A stretch of DNA of 64,000 nucleotides from Streptomyces misionensis (GTDB lineage: Bacteria; Actinomycetota; Actinomycetes; Streptomycetales; Streptomycetaceae), in NCBI RefSeq assembly GCF_900104815.1, contig NZ_FNTD01000004.1, positions 1,116,001 to 1,180,000 of the forward strand, read 5' to 3'. Position numbers and translations under genes: made by a program. How positions within the stretch are numbered: the stretch's first letter is position 1; every line of letters begins with the position of its first letter. Below the pieces are notes generated by a model. It was not told where the DNA came from, ran no database searches, and saw nothing but the letters and a program-made list of their open reading frames with translations. Shown here piece after piece: positions 33,146-41,905 of the stretch.

Positions 33146-35590
33146 TCACCTCGGTTCCGGTCGGGGGCCGTCCGTGGGCCGCCGCTGGGTGAGCTTGCGG
33201 CCCCACTTCTTCACGCGGCCCAGGCGGTTCTCGGCGCACTCCTGGTAGTGGTCGGCGAGCCGGGTGTCGTAGGGGCGCAGCCACCGGGCGAGCCGGTCGA
33301 GGTCTTCGGACCGCCAGTGCTGGGCGATGTGCAGGCGCAGGGTGCGGACGAGGTCCAGGTGGGCCTGCGGCAGCGCGGAGCGTTGGGTGTTGACCGCGAT
33401 CGCCCCGGTGACGTGGCTGAACAGCACGTCGTCGATGCGGCCGGAGGTCGTCGCGGCCCGCTGCACGGCGCGCAGATAGCCGTCGGCGAGGGAGAAGTCG
33501 AACTGTTCGATCTCCGTGCGCAGCCGCGCCGGGTCGGCGGGCAGCCGGAGCATGGCCGGGAGCAGCCGGTGGTGTTTCAGGGCGCGGGGTGCCGACCAGG
33601 CGCCGATCTGGGGGATCCGGAAGGCGCGGGCGAGTTCGGTGGCCTCGGTGGCCTCGCGCAGGGTCGCGTCCAGCCGGAGGGTGACGTCGACGCACTCCCG
33701 GGTGACCGCCCGCATCCGGGCGTAGCGGCCGGGCGCGGTGAGGGTGTCGCACAGCACCAGGCAGTCGCGCAGGGCCCGTTCGTCGTCGACCTCCTGTTTC
33801 ACCGCGCGGTCGAACCACTCCCCCACCGCCTCGTCCACCGGGCCGTCCGCGGGCAGCCGGCGGGCGATCTCGGTCGCCTCCTGGTACGTCCAGGCCGGCG
33901 ACGGCCGCCGCCACAGTCCCCGCAGCAGCTCCGCGTCCGGTGAGCCCTGGCCGCGTACCTCCAGGATGCGGAACAGCAGGTCGACGGTGCGGGCGGGCTC
34001 CCGCTCGGCCTGCGCCCGCCAGTAGTGCTCGAGCAGCCGGGGCCGCCCGCCGAGGTCGCCTTCGCCCAGCAGCACGGCCGGGAACTGGGAGAACAGCTGC
34101 CCCTGGCCGCCCCGTTCGGTCAGTACCTCGTGCACCGCCGTGGCCAGGCCGGCCCGGAACTCCGGCAGGGTGCGGGCGAGCCGGCCGGCCTCCTCGCGCA
34201 GGCCGGTGCTCGCGCCGGGGGTGCCGAGCAGGGCGCGGGCCAGCTCCAGGCTCTGGGCGGCGAGCAGCTCCGGCGGCGGGGTGAGCCGCGCGCCCACCGC
34301 CCACAGCAGCAGCCGTACCCGCTGACGGCTGCCCGCGGCCTCGCCGAGCAGCCGCTGCCACAGGGCCGTTGCCCGCTCGCGCTCGGCGGGCCGGGTGAGC
34401 GGCACGGGGCCCGGCGCGTTCGGCACGCAGGTCATGTAGGCGCGGATCCGGGACTGGTGGAGCTTTCCCTCCAGCTCCCGGTGCAGCGCGGTGTCGCCGC
34501 CCGCCTCGGCCGCCGCGCTCAGCGTCGCGAGCTGGTCGTCGTCCAGGTCGCGGTGCTTGTGGTGGATGTCCGCCGCCACCGCGGCGCGGCGCGGCCCGAG
34601 GTGATCGGCGCCGGGCAGCCAGTCGAGCACCGCGCGGACGTCGGCGTCGGTCAGGTCGATGCCGCCCGCGGCCGTGGCCGCCGCGACGGGGGCGTGCCAG
34701 TCGCCGGGTGTCCGTTCCCGGCCGTGGGTGTAGTCGGCGGTCCAGGACCACACCGAGCGGGCCGAGCCCACCCCGATCCGGATCAGCAGCCGGATCAGGT
34801 GGTGGGTGGGCACCACCTCCGGGAAGCGGCCGGCGGAGAAGTCGAAGACGGTGTACGACTCCTCGTCGTCGGGGCCGAAGGCGGGGTGTGCCTCGGGCAC
34901 CGTGCCGATCAGGTGCAGCCTGCTGCGGGTGGGGCGCAGGAGGTAGGTGGCGAAGGAGAGGGTGCGGGCGAGCGGGGGCGGCAGGAGGTAGGAGACGGCC
35001 GCGAACCAGTGGGCGATCCGGTCGGTGGTGTCGTCGATCACCACGACCGAGCCGTCCTCCGCGAGCGCCGTGAACACCGCCGACAGCAGGGCGGGCAGTT
35101 GGCCGGCGTGCGGGTGCGCGCGGAGGAAGGCCTGCGTGGAGCGGGGGGTCAGCGGGCCGCGCGGCAGGGGCGCGGGCAACTCCGGGATCTCGGTCGTGTC
35201 GGCCACGCGCGCGGTCCACGCCGGGGAGTCCCACAGTTCGATCGCGAGCAGTCCGCCGCTGTCCGGTGTGAACGCGCCCTCGGTGTACAGGGCGTGGGCG
35301 AAGTAGTTCCCGAAGCGGCGCGCCGAGTCCCGGCCGGCGTAGCGCACGCAGAGCGTGGTGTCGCCGCCGTCGCCGCCCGGGGTGTGGCAGAGGTTCACCG
35401 GGCAGCGGGCCAGTTGTTCGGGGGTGTCCGACTCGACGAGGGAGCGCGGCGGTTCGTACCCGGCCAGGCTCTCCACCCGGTGCCGGGTCTCGGCCGAGAC
35501 CTGCTCGCTGACCGCGTTGAACTGGAACCCGGAGGATCCGCTGAGGCCGTGCTCGCACGAGGTGTAGTACAGCTGCTGGAAACCGCTCAT
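33146..35590 (-). CDS. GTPase-associated protein 1 (GAP1)-type large protein
   Basis: The 814-residue soluble protein begins QQLYYTSCEHGLSGSSGFQF with VSEQVSAETRH and NYFAHALYT, the opening of GAP1 N-terminal domains, followed by a P-loop-less AAA-like middle (VVVIDDTTDRIAHWFAAVSYLL, TFATYLLRPTRS; about 150-260) and a 500-residue helical C-terminal region. This is the organisation of the GAP1-N/M/C families encoded next to DO-type GTPases. No catalytic motif is visible; it probably serves as a scaffold or regulator of the two flanking GTPases. Its ATG overlaps the stop of the upstream GTPase gene by 4 nt and its stop is 7 nt from the next GTPase start. Confidence 0.82.
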   Translation of the reverse strand: MSGFQQLYYTSCEHGLSGSSGFQFNAVSEQVSAETRHRVESLAGYEPPRSLVESDTPEQLARCPVNLCHTPGGDGGDTTLCVRYAGRDSARRFGNYFAHALYTEGAFTPDSGGLLAIELWDSPAWTARVADTTEIPELPAPLPRGPLTPRSTQAFLRAHPHAGQLPALLSAVFTALAEDGSVVVIDDTTDRIAHWFAAVSYLLPPPLARTLSFATYLLRPTRSRLHLIGTVPEAHPAFGPDDEESYTVFDFSAGRFPEVVPTHHLIRLLIRIGVGSARSVWSWTADYTHGRERTPGDWHAPVAAATAAGGIDLTDADVRAVLDWLPGADHLGPRRAAVAADIHHKHRDLDDDQLATLSAAAEAGGDTALHRELEGKLHQSRIRAYMTCVPNAPGPVPLTRPAERERATALWQRLLGEAAGSRQRVRLLLWAVGARLTPPPELLAAQSLELARALLGTPGASTGLREEAGRLARTLPEFRAGLATAVHEVLTERGGQGQLFSQFPAVLLGEGDLGGRPRLLEHYWRAQAEREPARTVDLLFRILEVRGQGSPDAELLRGLWRRPSPAWTYQEATEIARRLPADGPVDEAVGEWFDRAVKQEVDDERALRDCLVLCDTLTAPGRYARMRAVTRECVDVTLRLDATLREATEATELARAFRIPQIGAWSAPRALKHHRLLPAMLRLPADPARLRTEIEQFDFSLADGYLRAVQRAATTSGRIDDVLFSHVTGAIAVNTQRSALPQAHLDLVRTLRLHIAQHWRSEDLDRLARWLRPYDTRLADHYQECAENRLGRVKKWGRKLTQRRPTDGPRPEPR

Positions 35591-36774
35591 CCGCGGCCCG
35601 CCTTGGGCACCGCGCCGAACTCGCTGAGCAGCCACAGCAGCGGGTCGGCGACCCGGTAGGGCTGGATTCCGGTGTCGGCGACCCGGGCCTCGGGTGTGGC
35701 GCTGCGGCCCAGTGCGGAGACCCCGAAGTAGCGGTAGCGGGCGAAGGTGTTCTCCAGGGCCTGGTCGATGGGCACGCCGTCCCACTTCTTGAGCAGCTGG
35801 CGCACCTCCTCGTGGACGTCGAGGCTGTCGCCCACGTCGAAGCGGCCGCGCGCGGGGGCGTGCGACCGCAGCGGGCTGCCGTTCTCCATCAGGTGCCAGA
35901 AGGCGTCCATCTTGGAGAAGACCACCGCGATCGGGGTGTCGATCTTCGCCGCCTTGCCGCCGCGCGCGGCCAGCAGCATGCCGCTCACCCGGCTCAGTAC
36001 GTTGATCGGCGGGTCGATGCCGTCCGCGTCGGGCAGGGCCGTGCCGGGCGCCGCGTTGTCCCGGGCGCCGGGCATCTGCAACGGGTCGAGCAGCAGGATG
36101 ATGCCGTCCGCGTTGGTCAGGTAGCGGGTGTTCAGCTCCACGCTCTCGCGGCTGTTGAAGTCCTCGCCCGCGGTGTCGAAGAAGGACAGCACGCTGTGCT
36201 GCGGCCGTTCCACGAACATCCTCCTGCGGCGCAGCCCGAACCGGAACACCAGCGGTTCCACCCTGTTGGCGTTGGTGGTGGCGGTCTGGGTGGGCGGGAA
36301 CATCTGCCGGTCGCGGTAGAGCCGTTCCTCGTACTCCGAGCTGTAGCGGCGCATGGTGGTGTCGTCCAGGCCCATCAGCGAGGCGCCGTAGGCCTCGCCG
36401 ACCTGGTTGCGCATCTCGTGCAGCAGCACGGTCATGTAGATGGTCTTGCCGGAGGACCGCGCGCCCACCATCGCGATCAGCCGGTTGTCCACCATGCCGA
36501 ACTGGAGGGGCAGTTCGACGTGGCAGACCGGGCAGATCCGGTACGTCGTCTCGCTGTCGCAGTCCGGGCACACCGCCGTGGACCTGCGGCCGTCGGCGGC
36601 GAAGTCGGGGCCCACGTCGTGGCTGGGGCGCCGCCCGAAGCGTTCGTCGAGGACCGGGTCGCGCCGGCGCTGGCACTGCTTGCGGGTGCGGCTGAGCCGG
36701 CTGTTGCAGCGGAAGCGGATCTCGCGCGCGGCGAAGGTCTCGTAGCAGTAGGGGCAGGTGAGTCGTCTGGCCAT
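35587..36774 (-). CDS. Zinc-ribbon GTPase (TRAFAC clade, DO-GTPase type)
   Basis: The 395-residue soluble protein starts with cysteine pairs forming two zinc ribbons (CPYCYETF, then CPDCDSET and CPVCHVELP; about residues 7-90), followed by a GTPase domain with GARSSGKT near 104-111, FDTAGED near 199 and FSKMD near 287. Between P-loop and switch II is a long insert with NANRVEPLVFRFG. It lacks membrane helices, unlike its downstream partner. ATG 36774 abuts the stop of the Hsp70-like gene directly, and the end overlaps GAP1 by 4 nt. The two GTPases flanking a GAP1-type gene suggest a paired switch. Confidence 0.87.
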   Translation of the reverse strand: MARRLTCPYCYETFAAREIRFRCNSRLSRTRKQCQRRRDPVLDERFGRRPSHDVGPDFAADGRRSTAVCPDCDSETTYRICPVCHVELPLQFGMVDNRLIAMVGARSSGKTIYMTVLLHEMRNQVGEAYGASLMGLDDTTMRRYSSEYEERLYRDRQMFPPTQTATTNANRVEPLVFRFGLRRRRMFVERPQHSVLSFFDTAGEDFNSRESVELNTRYLTNADGIILLLDPLQMPGARDNAAPGTALPDADGIDPPINVLSRVSGMLLAARGGKAAKIDTPIAVVFSKMDAFWHLMENGSPLRSHAPARGRFDVGDSLDVHEEVRQLLKKWDGVPIDQALENTFARYRYFGVSALGRSATPEARVADTGIQPYRVADPLLWLLSEFGAVPKAGRG

Positions 36775-38409
36775 TCAGGTCACTCGCAGCCGGTGCAGCG
36801 CCGTGGGGCGCAGGTCGATGTCGCGGTCGTGGTCGGTGTCGGGGCCGCCCGCCGGGAAGCAGACGAGCCAGGAGGGGCCCTTGGCGCCGGGGAAGGGGAA
36901 CTCCACGGTGAGCGGTGTCCCGGCGGGCAGCCGCTGCGCGGGGATCTCGTGCACGACCGTGCCCTCGGCGGTGCTGGTGGGCCGGTAGCGGCCGAGTCCG
37001 TGGACGATCCGCAGGGCCGGCAGGTCGCAGCCGGTCCGGGCGGTGAGGGTGACGGTCGCGACGCGGGCGCCGGTGAGCCGGCGGCGCAGGGCGGGTTCGT
37101 ACTCGACGACGGGGGGCTCGGCGGGAATCCGCAGCGAGGCGGCGCCCTCGGTGTCGACGGCGGGGTCGGCGACGAGCGCCTCGACGGTGAGCGTGATCGC
37201 GCCCCGGCCGAGGGCGAGGTCCAGGCCGCCGTCGTGTTCGTAGGTACGGCGCCGGCAGCTGATGTCGCCCTCGCGGGGGCCGTCGCCCGTCGCGGTCGCG
37301 TCCTCCCGGCGCCAGCGGACGCGCGCGGTGAGGGCGGTGTCGGGCCAGGCCCACAGGACGAGGAGGTGGTCGTCCCGGCGGAGGTACTGGAGCTGGGTCA
37401 CCGGGACGGCGCGCAGGGCGGGGGCGGAGGCGAGGCCGGACGAGGGGGGCTCGGCCGGTCCGGGGTCCGGTCCCGGGTCCAGGTCCGGTTCCGGTCCCAG
37501 GTCCGGTTCCGGTACCTCCGTCGGTGCCCTTTCCGGTGCCCGTGCGGACGCGGATGCGGGTCCGGGTTCGTCGTGGGCGTCGGGGACGGTCCGGTCGGCC
37601 CGTGCGGGCTCGTCCCGCTCACCCGGTGTCCCGGACGCGGCGGAGCCGGTCCCCCACGGGTCCTTCCCGTCCGGCTCGCCCCGCGGGTCCGGGTCCTGTG
37701 GGAGGGGCTGCCAGGGCTGCGGATCCGGGTCCGCCGGGGGCCCCGGGAACCGGGACCGCGCCGGGGCCGGGCCGGTGATCACACGGAGCAGACCGAAGTC
37801 CTCCCGGAGCAACAGACCGCGCACCACGGCCAGTTCGGGGTCGGCGCAGCGGACCGTCAGTCCCCGCGCCTCGGGCAGCTCCTCGATCTCCGCGCGGCGG
37901 GCGGGCACCGTGTACAGCTCGCCGGACAGGAGCACGGCGTCCGGGGACGACGCGGCCAGTTCCCGGGCCGTCGCCGCGAGAGCGCCGTCGCCGACCGGTT
38001 CCGTGCGGGTGGTGACGATGCCGGCCGTCAGGTCCGGGGCGATGTCCAGGACCGTCAGCTCCACCGTGGCCGCGGCCTGGTCCACCACCAGGAGCGTGCG
38101 GTTCACGCCCTCGTCGATCGCGCCGTAGTGCAGGGCCACCGCGATGGGTGCCGGGAGGATCGCGCGGACGTGGAGCCCCGCGTCCTCGACGGCGTCGCGC
38201 AGGCGGTCCTCCTCCTCGCGGCCGGCGGACGCGGGCAGGCCGAGCACCACGTCCGCGCCGGCGGCGTCGGCGAGGAGCGCGGCCAGTGCGGTGGCGGGGT
38301 CGGCGACCGCGTCCGCGTCGGTGTGGTCCGTCACGGTCATGGTGGGCCGGCCGTCCGGGCCCGTGCGGCCGACGCGGGTGACGCCGTGGCCGCCGGCGAT
38401 GGCGAGCAT
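36775..38409 (-). CDS. Degenerate Hsp70/actin-like (ASKHA) protein with beta-rich C-terminus
   Basis: Residues 1-200 of 544 resemble the nucleotide domain of DnaK: VVLGLPASAGREEEDRLRDA followed by ILPAPIAVALHYG (compare INEPTAAALAYG) and LLVVDQAAATVELTVLDI (compare VYDLGGGTFDVSLLEI). The phosphate-binding glycines have become DQAAAT and the initial GIDLGTT motif reads AIAGGHGVT, so ATP hydrolysis is unlikely. An acidic Pro-rich linker (about 220-325; EPDLGPEPDLDPGPDPGP) leads to a C-terminal beta-rich domain. The gene follows the AAA+ gene by 2 nt and abuts the GTPase. Probably a substrate-recognising pseudo-chaperone; this is inference. Confidence 0.75.
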   Translation of the reverse strand: MLAIAGGHGVTRVGRTGPDGRPTMTVTDHTDADAVADPATALAALLADAAGADVVLGLPASAGREEEDRLRDAVEDAGLHVRAILPAPIAVALHYGAIDEGVNRTLLVVDQAAATVELTVLDIAPDLTAGIVTTRTEPVGDGALAATARELAASSPDAVLLSGELYTVPARRAEIEELPEARGLTVRCADPELAVVRGLLLREDFGLLRVITGPAPARSRFPGPPADPDPQPWQPLPQDPDPRGEPDGKDPWGTGSAASGTPGERDEPARADRTVPDAHDEPGPASASARAPERAPTEVPEPDLGPEPDLDPGPDPGPAEPPSSGLASAPALRAVPVTQLQYLRRDDHLLVLWAWPDTALTARVRWRREDATATGDGPREGDISCRRRTYEHDGGLDLALGRGAITLTVEALVADPAVDTEGAASLRIPAEPPVVEYEPALRRRLTGARVATVTLTARTGCDLPALRIVHGLGRYRPTSTAEGTVVHEIPAQRLPAGTPLTVEFPFPGAKGPSWLVCFPAGGPDTDHDRDIDLRPTALHRLRVT

Positions 38410-38411
38410 GT

Positions 38412-40475
38412 TCAGCCGTTCCCTTCCTCGGTCCTGACCCATGGGGTGCCGTCGGCGCCGACGCCGAGCCGGAGCCGGCTTCCCGGGTCCGGGCGGCGCG
38501 CCAGAAAGTGGGCGACGACGGCCGTGCGCAGCGGCTCCAGTTCGTTGCGGATCTGGCGTCCGCCGTACGCCTGGCGCTCCGGGTCGCTCATCCGCGCGGT
38601 GATCCACGGGTGGAGGGTCTGCTCGTCGGGGACCAGCTCGACCTGGTGCCGTTCGCGGACGGACTCGGTGAGCTGGCCCAGCAGCCGGTCGGTGATCTTC
38701 ACGACGTGCTCGCGGCGCAGCATGTCGAAGACGACCACGCCCGGCTTGAGCCGGCCGTAGATCTCCGGCCGGCCGATCGTGCGGAACTTCTCCTCCACGG
38801 CGTGCGTGAAGTGCTCCTCCAGTTCGGCGTACGGTACTTCGTCGCCGCTGCGGGCCAGCAGGTCCTGGACGGCCTCCGCGCCCGTGTTGGAGGTGAAGAT
38901 GATGAGGCACTGGGAGAAGTAGGCGGTCTGCCCGCGGCCGTCGGTGAGGCGGCCGTCCTCCAGGATCTGGAGGAACTTGTCCAGCACCCGGGGGTGCGCC
39001 TTCTCGATCTCGTCGAACAGCAGGACGCTGAACGGCCGTTCCTGGACGCGGCGGGTCAACTCGCCGCCCTGCTCGTGGCCTACGTAGCCGGGCGGCGCGC
39101 CCGCGAGGCGCTCGGCCGCGTGCTCCTGCTGGTACTCGCTCATGTCGAAGCGGGCGTACGCGCTCTGGTCGCCGAACATCAACTCGGCGACGGTCTTGGC
39201 GAGTTCGGTCTTGCCGACGCCGGTCGGGCCGACGAAGAAGAACGCGCCCCGGGGGCGGGCGCCGCCCAGACCGCCGAAGTCGACGCCCACGAAGGCGGCC
39301 TGGAGCGCGCCGGCCACGGCCTCGACGGCCTTGGCCTGGCCGACCACGCGGGCCCCCAGCACATCGGCCGCGCGGGCCACGGTCTCCCGGTCGAGCTGGG
39401 TCCACGGGTCGACGCTCACGTTGAGCCGGTGCAGTTCGAGGAGCTTGTCCGGCCGTTGCAGGGGCGCGCCGCGCAGCCACGAGGTGCGGGCGAGGGCCTC
39501 GATCTCCCAGCCCGACATGCCGTCGCTCGCGCCGACCAGGGCCTCGATGTCCTGGCGGGTGGCGTCCGGGGCGCCGTTGAAGTCGTCGCGCAGCCAGGTC
39601 AGCCACAGCCGGCGTTCGCTCGGGTCCGGGGGGCCGATGTGCAGGGTGGCGATCCGGGGGTCCTCCTGGTGGAACCAGCCGGGCAGCCGGCCCACGTCGC
39701 CCACCGCGCACAGGACGGCGTTGCGGGCGTGCGGGCGGCGGCCCGCCAGGCTCGCGCGCGGGGTGACGGCGTCCGTCATCGCGGCGCGCAGCCGGAGGTA
39801 GCCGAGGTTCGACTCGGGCTGGCCGGGCGGGAGATGGTGGTCGACGTCCTGGAAGACGAAGGCCGTGGCCGCCTCGGGCGAGGCGGCGATCCGGTGCACG
39901 AGGGCGAGCACGTCCTCGAAGGCGCGCGGGGGGCCGGCCGGGCGCGGAGAGAGCAGACTCGACCGGTCCCGCCCGCGTTCGGCGCCACGGCGGGCCCGGG
40001 CGTCGGCGGGCCGCCGGTCGTCCGCGGGCGCGTCCCCGCCGCCCGGCCGGATGGGTGCGTCGGGCTCCGTCCGGTCGCCCGCGGGCGCGTCGCCGCCGTC
40101 GTGCGAGGCGCGTCGCCCGCCGTCCGCGGACGCGCCCCCACCCCCGCCGCCGCCCCCGGCGCCCGGGCGGGGCGGGTTCGCCGCCAGCCGGGCGAAGCGC
40201 TCGGCGTGGTCCGGCAGCGGGAAGGTGAGCCCGGCCACCGGGTCCCACCAGCCCACCACGTCGGCGCCGCGCGTCTCCAGTACCCCGGCGACCAGCCGCT
40301 GGAAGGACGCGGGCCGGTCCTCGAACCACCAGCGGTCCCGGATCTGCCCGTTGAGGATCACCTGCCGGCCTCGCCGCAGCTCCCAGCCGAGCGAGACCGC
40401 CCACAGGGGCATCATGCCGTTGGCGGTGACGGGCCCGGTGCCGTCCTCGCTCTTGGTGAAGTCGGTCGTGCTCAT
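38412..40475 (-). CDS. ClpB-like AAA+ ATPase with degenerate first AAA module
   Basis: The 687-residue protein has two AAA-like regions. The first (about residues 15-330) keeps late AAA features such as AFVFQDVDHHLPPG and a sensor/lid-like AVGDVGRLPGWF and LVGASDGMSGWEIEALARTS, but has no Walker A and carries an Arg/Asp/Gly low-complexity insert (about 115-180). The second is an intact ClpA/B-type module: GPTGVGKTELAKT near 417, AGAPPGYVGHEQGG pore segment, LLFDEIEKAHP near 488, TSNTGAE sensor 1, and a C-terminal small domain. It likely remodels protein complexes with ATP. Its stop is 2 nt before the Hsp70-like ATG; its start overlaps the coiled-coil gene by 4 nt. Confidence 0.88.
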   Translation of the reverse strand: MSTTDFTKSEDGTGPVTANGMMPLWAVSLGWELRRGRQVILNGQIRDRWWFEDRPASFQRLVAGVLETRGADVVGWWDPVAGLTFPLPDHAERFARLAANPPRPGAGGGGGGGGASADGGRRASHDGGDAPAGDRTEPDAPIRPGGGDAPADDRRPADARARRGAERGRDRSSLLSPRPAGPPRAFEDVLALVHRIAASPEAATAFVFQDVDHHLPPGQPESNLGYLRLRAAMTDAVTPRASLAGRRPHARNAVLCAVGDVGRLPGWFHQEDPRIATLHIGPPDPSERRLWLTWLRDDFNGAPDATRQDIEALVGASDGMSGWEIEALARTSWLRGAPLQRPDKLLELHRLNVSVDPWTQLDRETVARAADVLGARVVGQAKAVEAVAGALQAAFVGVDFGGLGGARPRGAFFFVGPTGVGKTELAKTVAELMFGDQSAYARFDMSEYQQEHAAERLAGAPPGYVGHEQGGELTRRVQERPFSVLLFDEIEKAHPRVLDKFLQILEDGRLTDGRGQTAYFSQCLIIFTSNTGAEAVQDLLARSGDEVPYAELEEHFTHAVEEKFRTIGRPEIYGRLKPGVVVFDMLRREHVVKITDRLLGQLTESVRERHQVELVPDEQTLHPWITARMSDPERQAYGGRQIRNELEPLRTAVVAHFLARRPDPGSRLRLGVGADGTPWVRTEEGNG

Positions 40476-41905
40476 GGGTTCGTCCACGTCCGGTAGGTCT
40501 CGCGGGGCAGCGGCTTGGCACGCCGGCCCGGCGGTTTGCCGTCCCAGGTCAACTCGCCCGGAATGAAGCCGTCGTCGCCGCCCAGCGCCTCGTGCACTCG
40601 CTCCAGCAGCGCCTCGGTGGTGTCGCACACCGCCTCGTCCCGGGGCGCGTACAGGGTCACGTCGGGCTCGCCGGCCACGTGGTAGACGAGGACGGGGGTG
40701 CCGTCGTCGTCGGTGGCGACCGTGGTCTCGTACGTCGCCCCGGTCGGCCGGGTGAAGTGCAGCCGGAAGCTGCCGCCCTGGTCCTCGCCGCCGTCGAAGG
40801 CGAAGCCCTCGTCGGTCATGGCGTCCTGGAGGGCGGCCACCAGGTCCCGGCGCCGCCGGTAGGCCAGCTCCAGTTCGTCGAGCCGGCGCTCGGCGTCGGG
40901 CAGCCTGCCCTCCAGGACGGCGACCGCGTCGAGGGCCTCGTCCGCCGAGCGCGCGGTCAGTGCCTCGACGACGGCCCGCACGGCGTCCCCGATCTCGTGG
41001 GCGAGGTCCCGGTCGCCGAGTTCCGCGGCGGTGTCCGCCACGCCCTCGGCCGCCGGGCGTACGACGTCGAGTCGCTCGGCGGCCTCGGCGAGGGCCGACT
41101 CCAGGGCCGCCCGTGCCGCCTCCGCGCGCTCGCGCTCCCGCGCCGCGGCCGCCTCCCGCTCCCGTGCCGCCCGGGTCTCCCGCTCGGCGGCCTCCCGCGC
41201 CTTTCCGACCGTGGCCGCGTGCCGGGCGAGGGCGTGTTCGACGGTGCCGAGCAGGGCTTCGAAGCGGACCCGGCCGTCCTGGCCGGCGGCCGCACGCAGC
41301 CGGTCGAGCAGTTCGGTGCAGTGTTGGTACCCCTCCGCGTCGAGGGCGGCGCCGTCCGGGCCGCCGACGACGGACAGCCGGTGTTCCAGTTCGGCGAGGA
41401 CGACGGCGGGGTCGTCCGTGCGGCTTCCGGCCGCCGCCGGGCGCAGGCCGACGACCCGGCCCCGCAGTTCCTCCACCGCGTCCCCGAGCGGCTCCCCGCG
41501 GGCGGCCCGCTCCCGCAGCTCGGCCAACCGGCGCTCCAGGGCGCCGATCTCGGCGCGCGCCCCGGAGCGCTGGGCCCGCGCGATCAGCTCCCGCACCTCG
41601 TCGAGACCCCGTTCGTCCGCCCCGAGCTGGTCCGCCCGCGCCCGGGCCAGCCGGGCCTCCTGGTCGGCGCGGCGCCGGGCCGCCAACTCGGCTTCCTTGC
41701 GGGCGACTTCGTTGCGGCGCCGCTCCGCCTCGGCGCGGGCCCGCTCCCGGCGGGCGGCGGCGGCCTGGGCGGCCCGGGCCCGTTCGGCGGCCCGCCGGCG
41801 TTCCCTGGCCCGGCGCTCCTCGGCCCGCCGCCGGCGCTCCGCCGCCTCCCGCTCGGCGTACCGAGCGCCGACGCGGACGCTGCTGTACTTCGGTGATCCG
41901 CTCAT
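40472..41905 (-). CDS. Long coiled-coil protein
   Basis: The 477-residue protein is mostly coiled coil: an Arg/Glu/Ala-rich segment from residue 15 to about 85 (EREAAERRRRAEERRARER and similar), heptads through about 200, a second Glu/Arg coil around 240-285, and helices to about 350. The C-terminal 110 residues form a compact domain (FAFDGGEDQGGSFRLHFTRP, VLVYHVAGEPDVTLYAPRDE) ending in a basic tail. I do not recognise a family. The gene overlaps both neighbours by 4 nt (ATGA), so it should be made stoichiometrically with the AAA+ and radical-SAM proteins. A filament or scaffold role is a guess. Confidence 0.8.
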   Translation of the reverse strand: MSGSPKYSSVRVGARYAEREAAERRRRAEERRARERRRAAERARAAQAAAARRERARAEAERRRNEVARKEAELAARRRADQEARLARARADQLGADERGLDEVRELIARAQRSGARAEIGALERRLAELRERAARGEPLGDAVEELRGRVVGLRPAAAGSRTDDPAVVLAELEHRLSVVGGPDGAALDAEGYQHCTELLDRLRAAAGQDGRVRFEALLGTVEHALARHAATVGKAREAAERETRAAREREAAAARERERAEAARAALESALAEAAERLDVVRPAAEGVADTAAELGDRDLAHEIGDAVRAVVEALTARSADEALDAVAVLEGRLPDAERRLDELELAYRRRRDLVAALQDAMTDEGFAFDGGEDQGGSFRLHFTRPTGATYETTVATDDDGTPVLVYHVAGEPDVTLYAPRDEAVCDTTEALLERVHEALGGDDGFIPGELTWDGKPPGRRAKPLPRETYRTWTNP

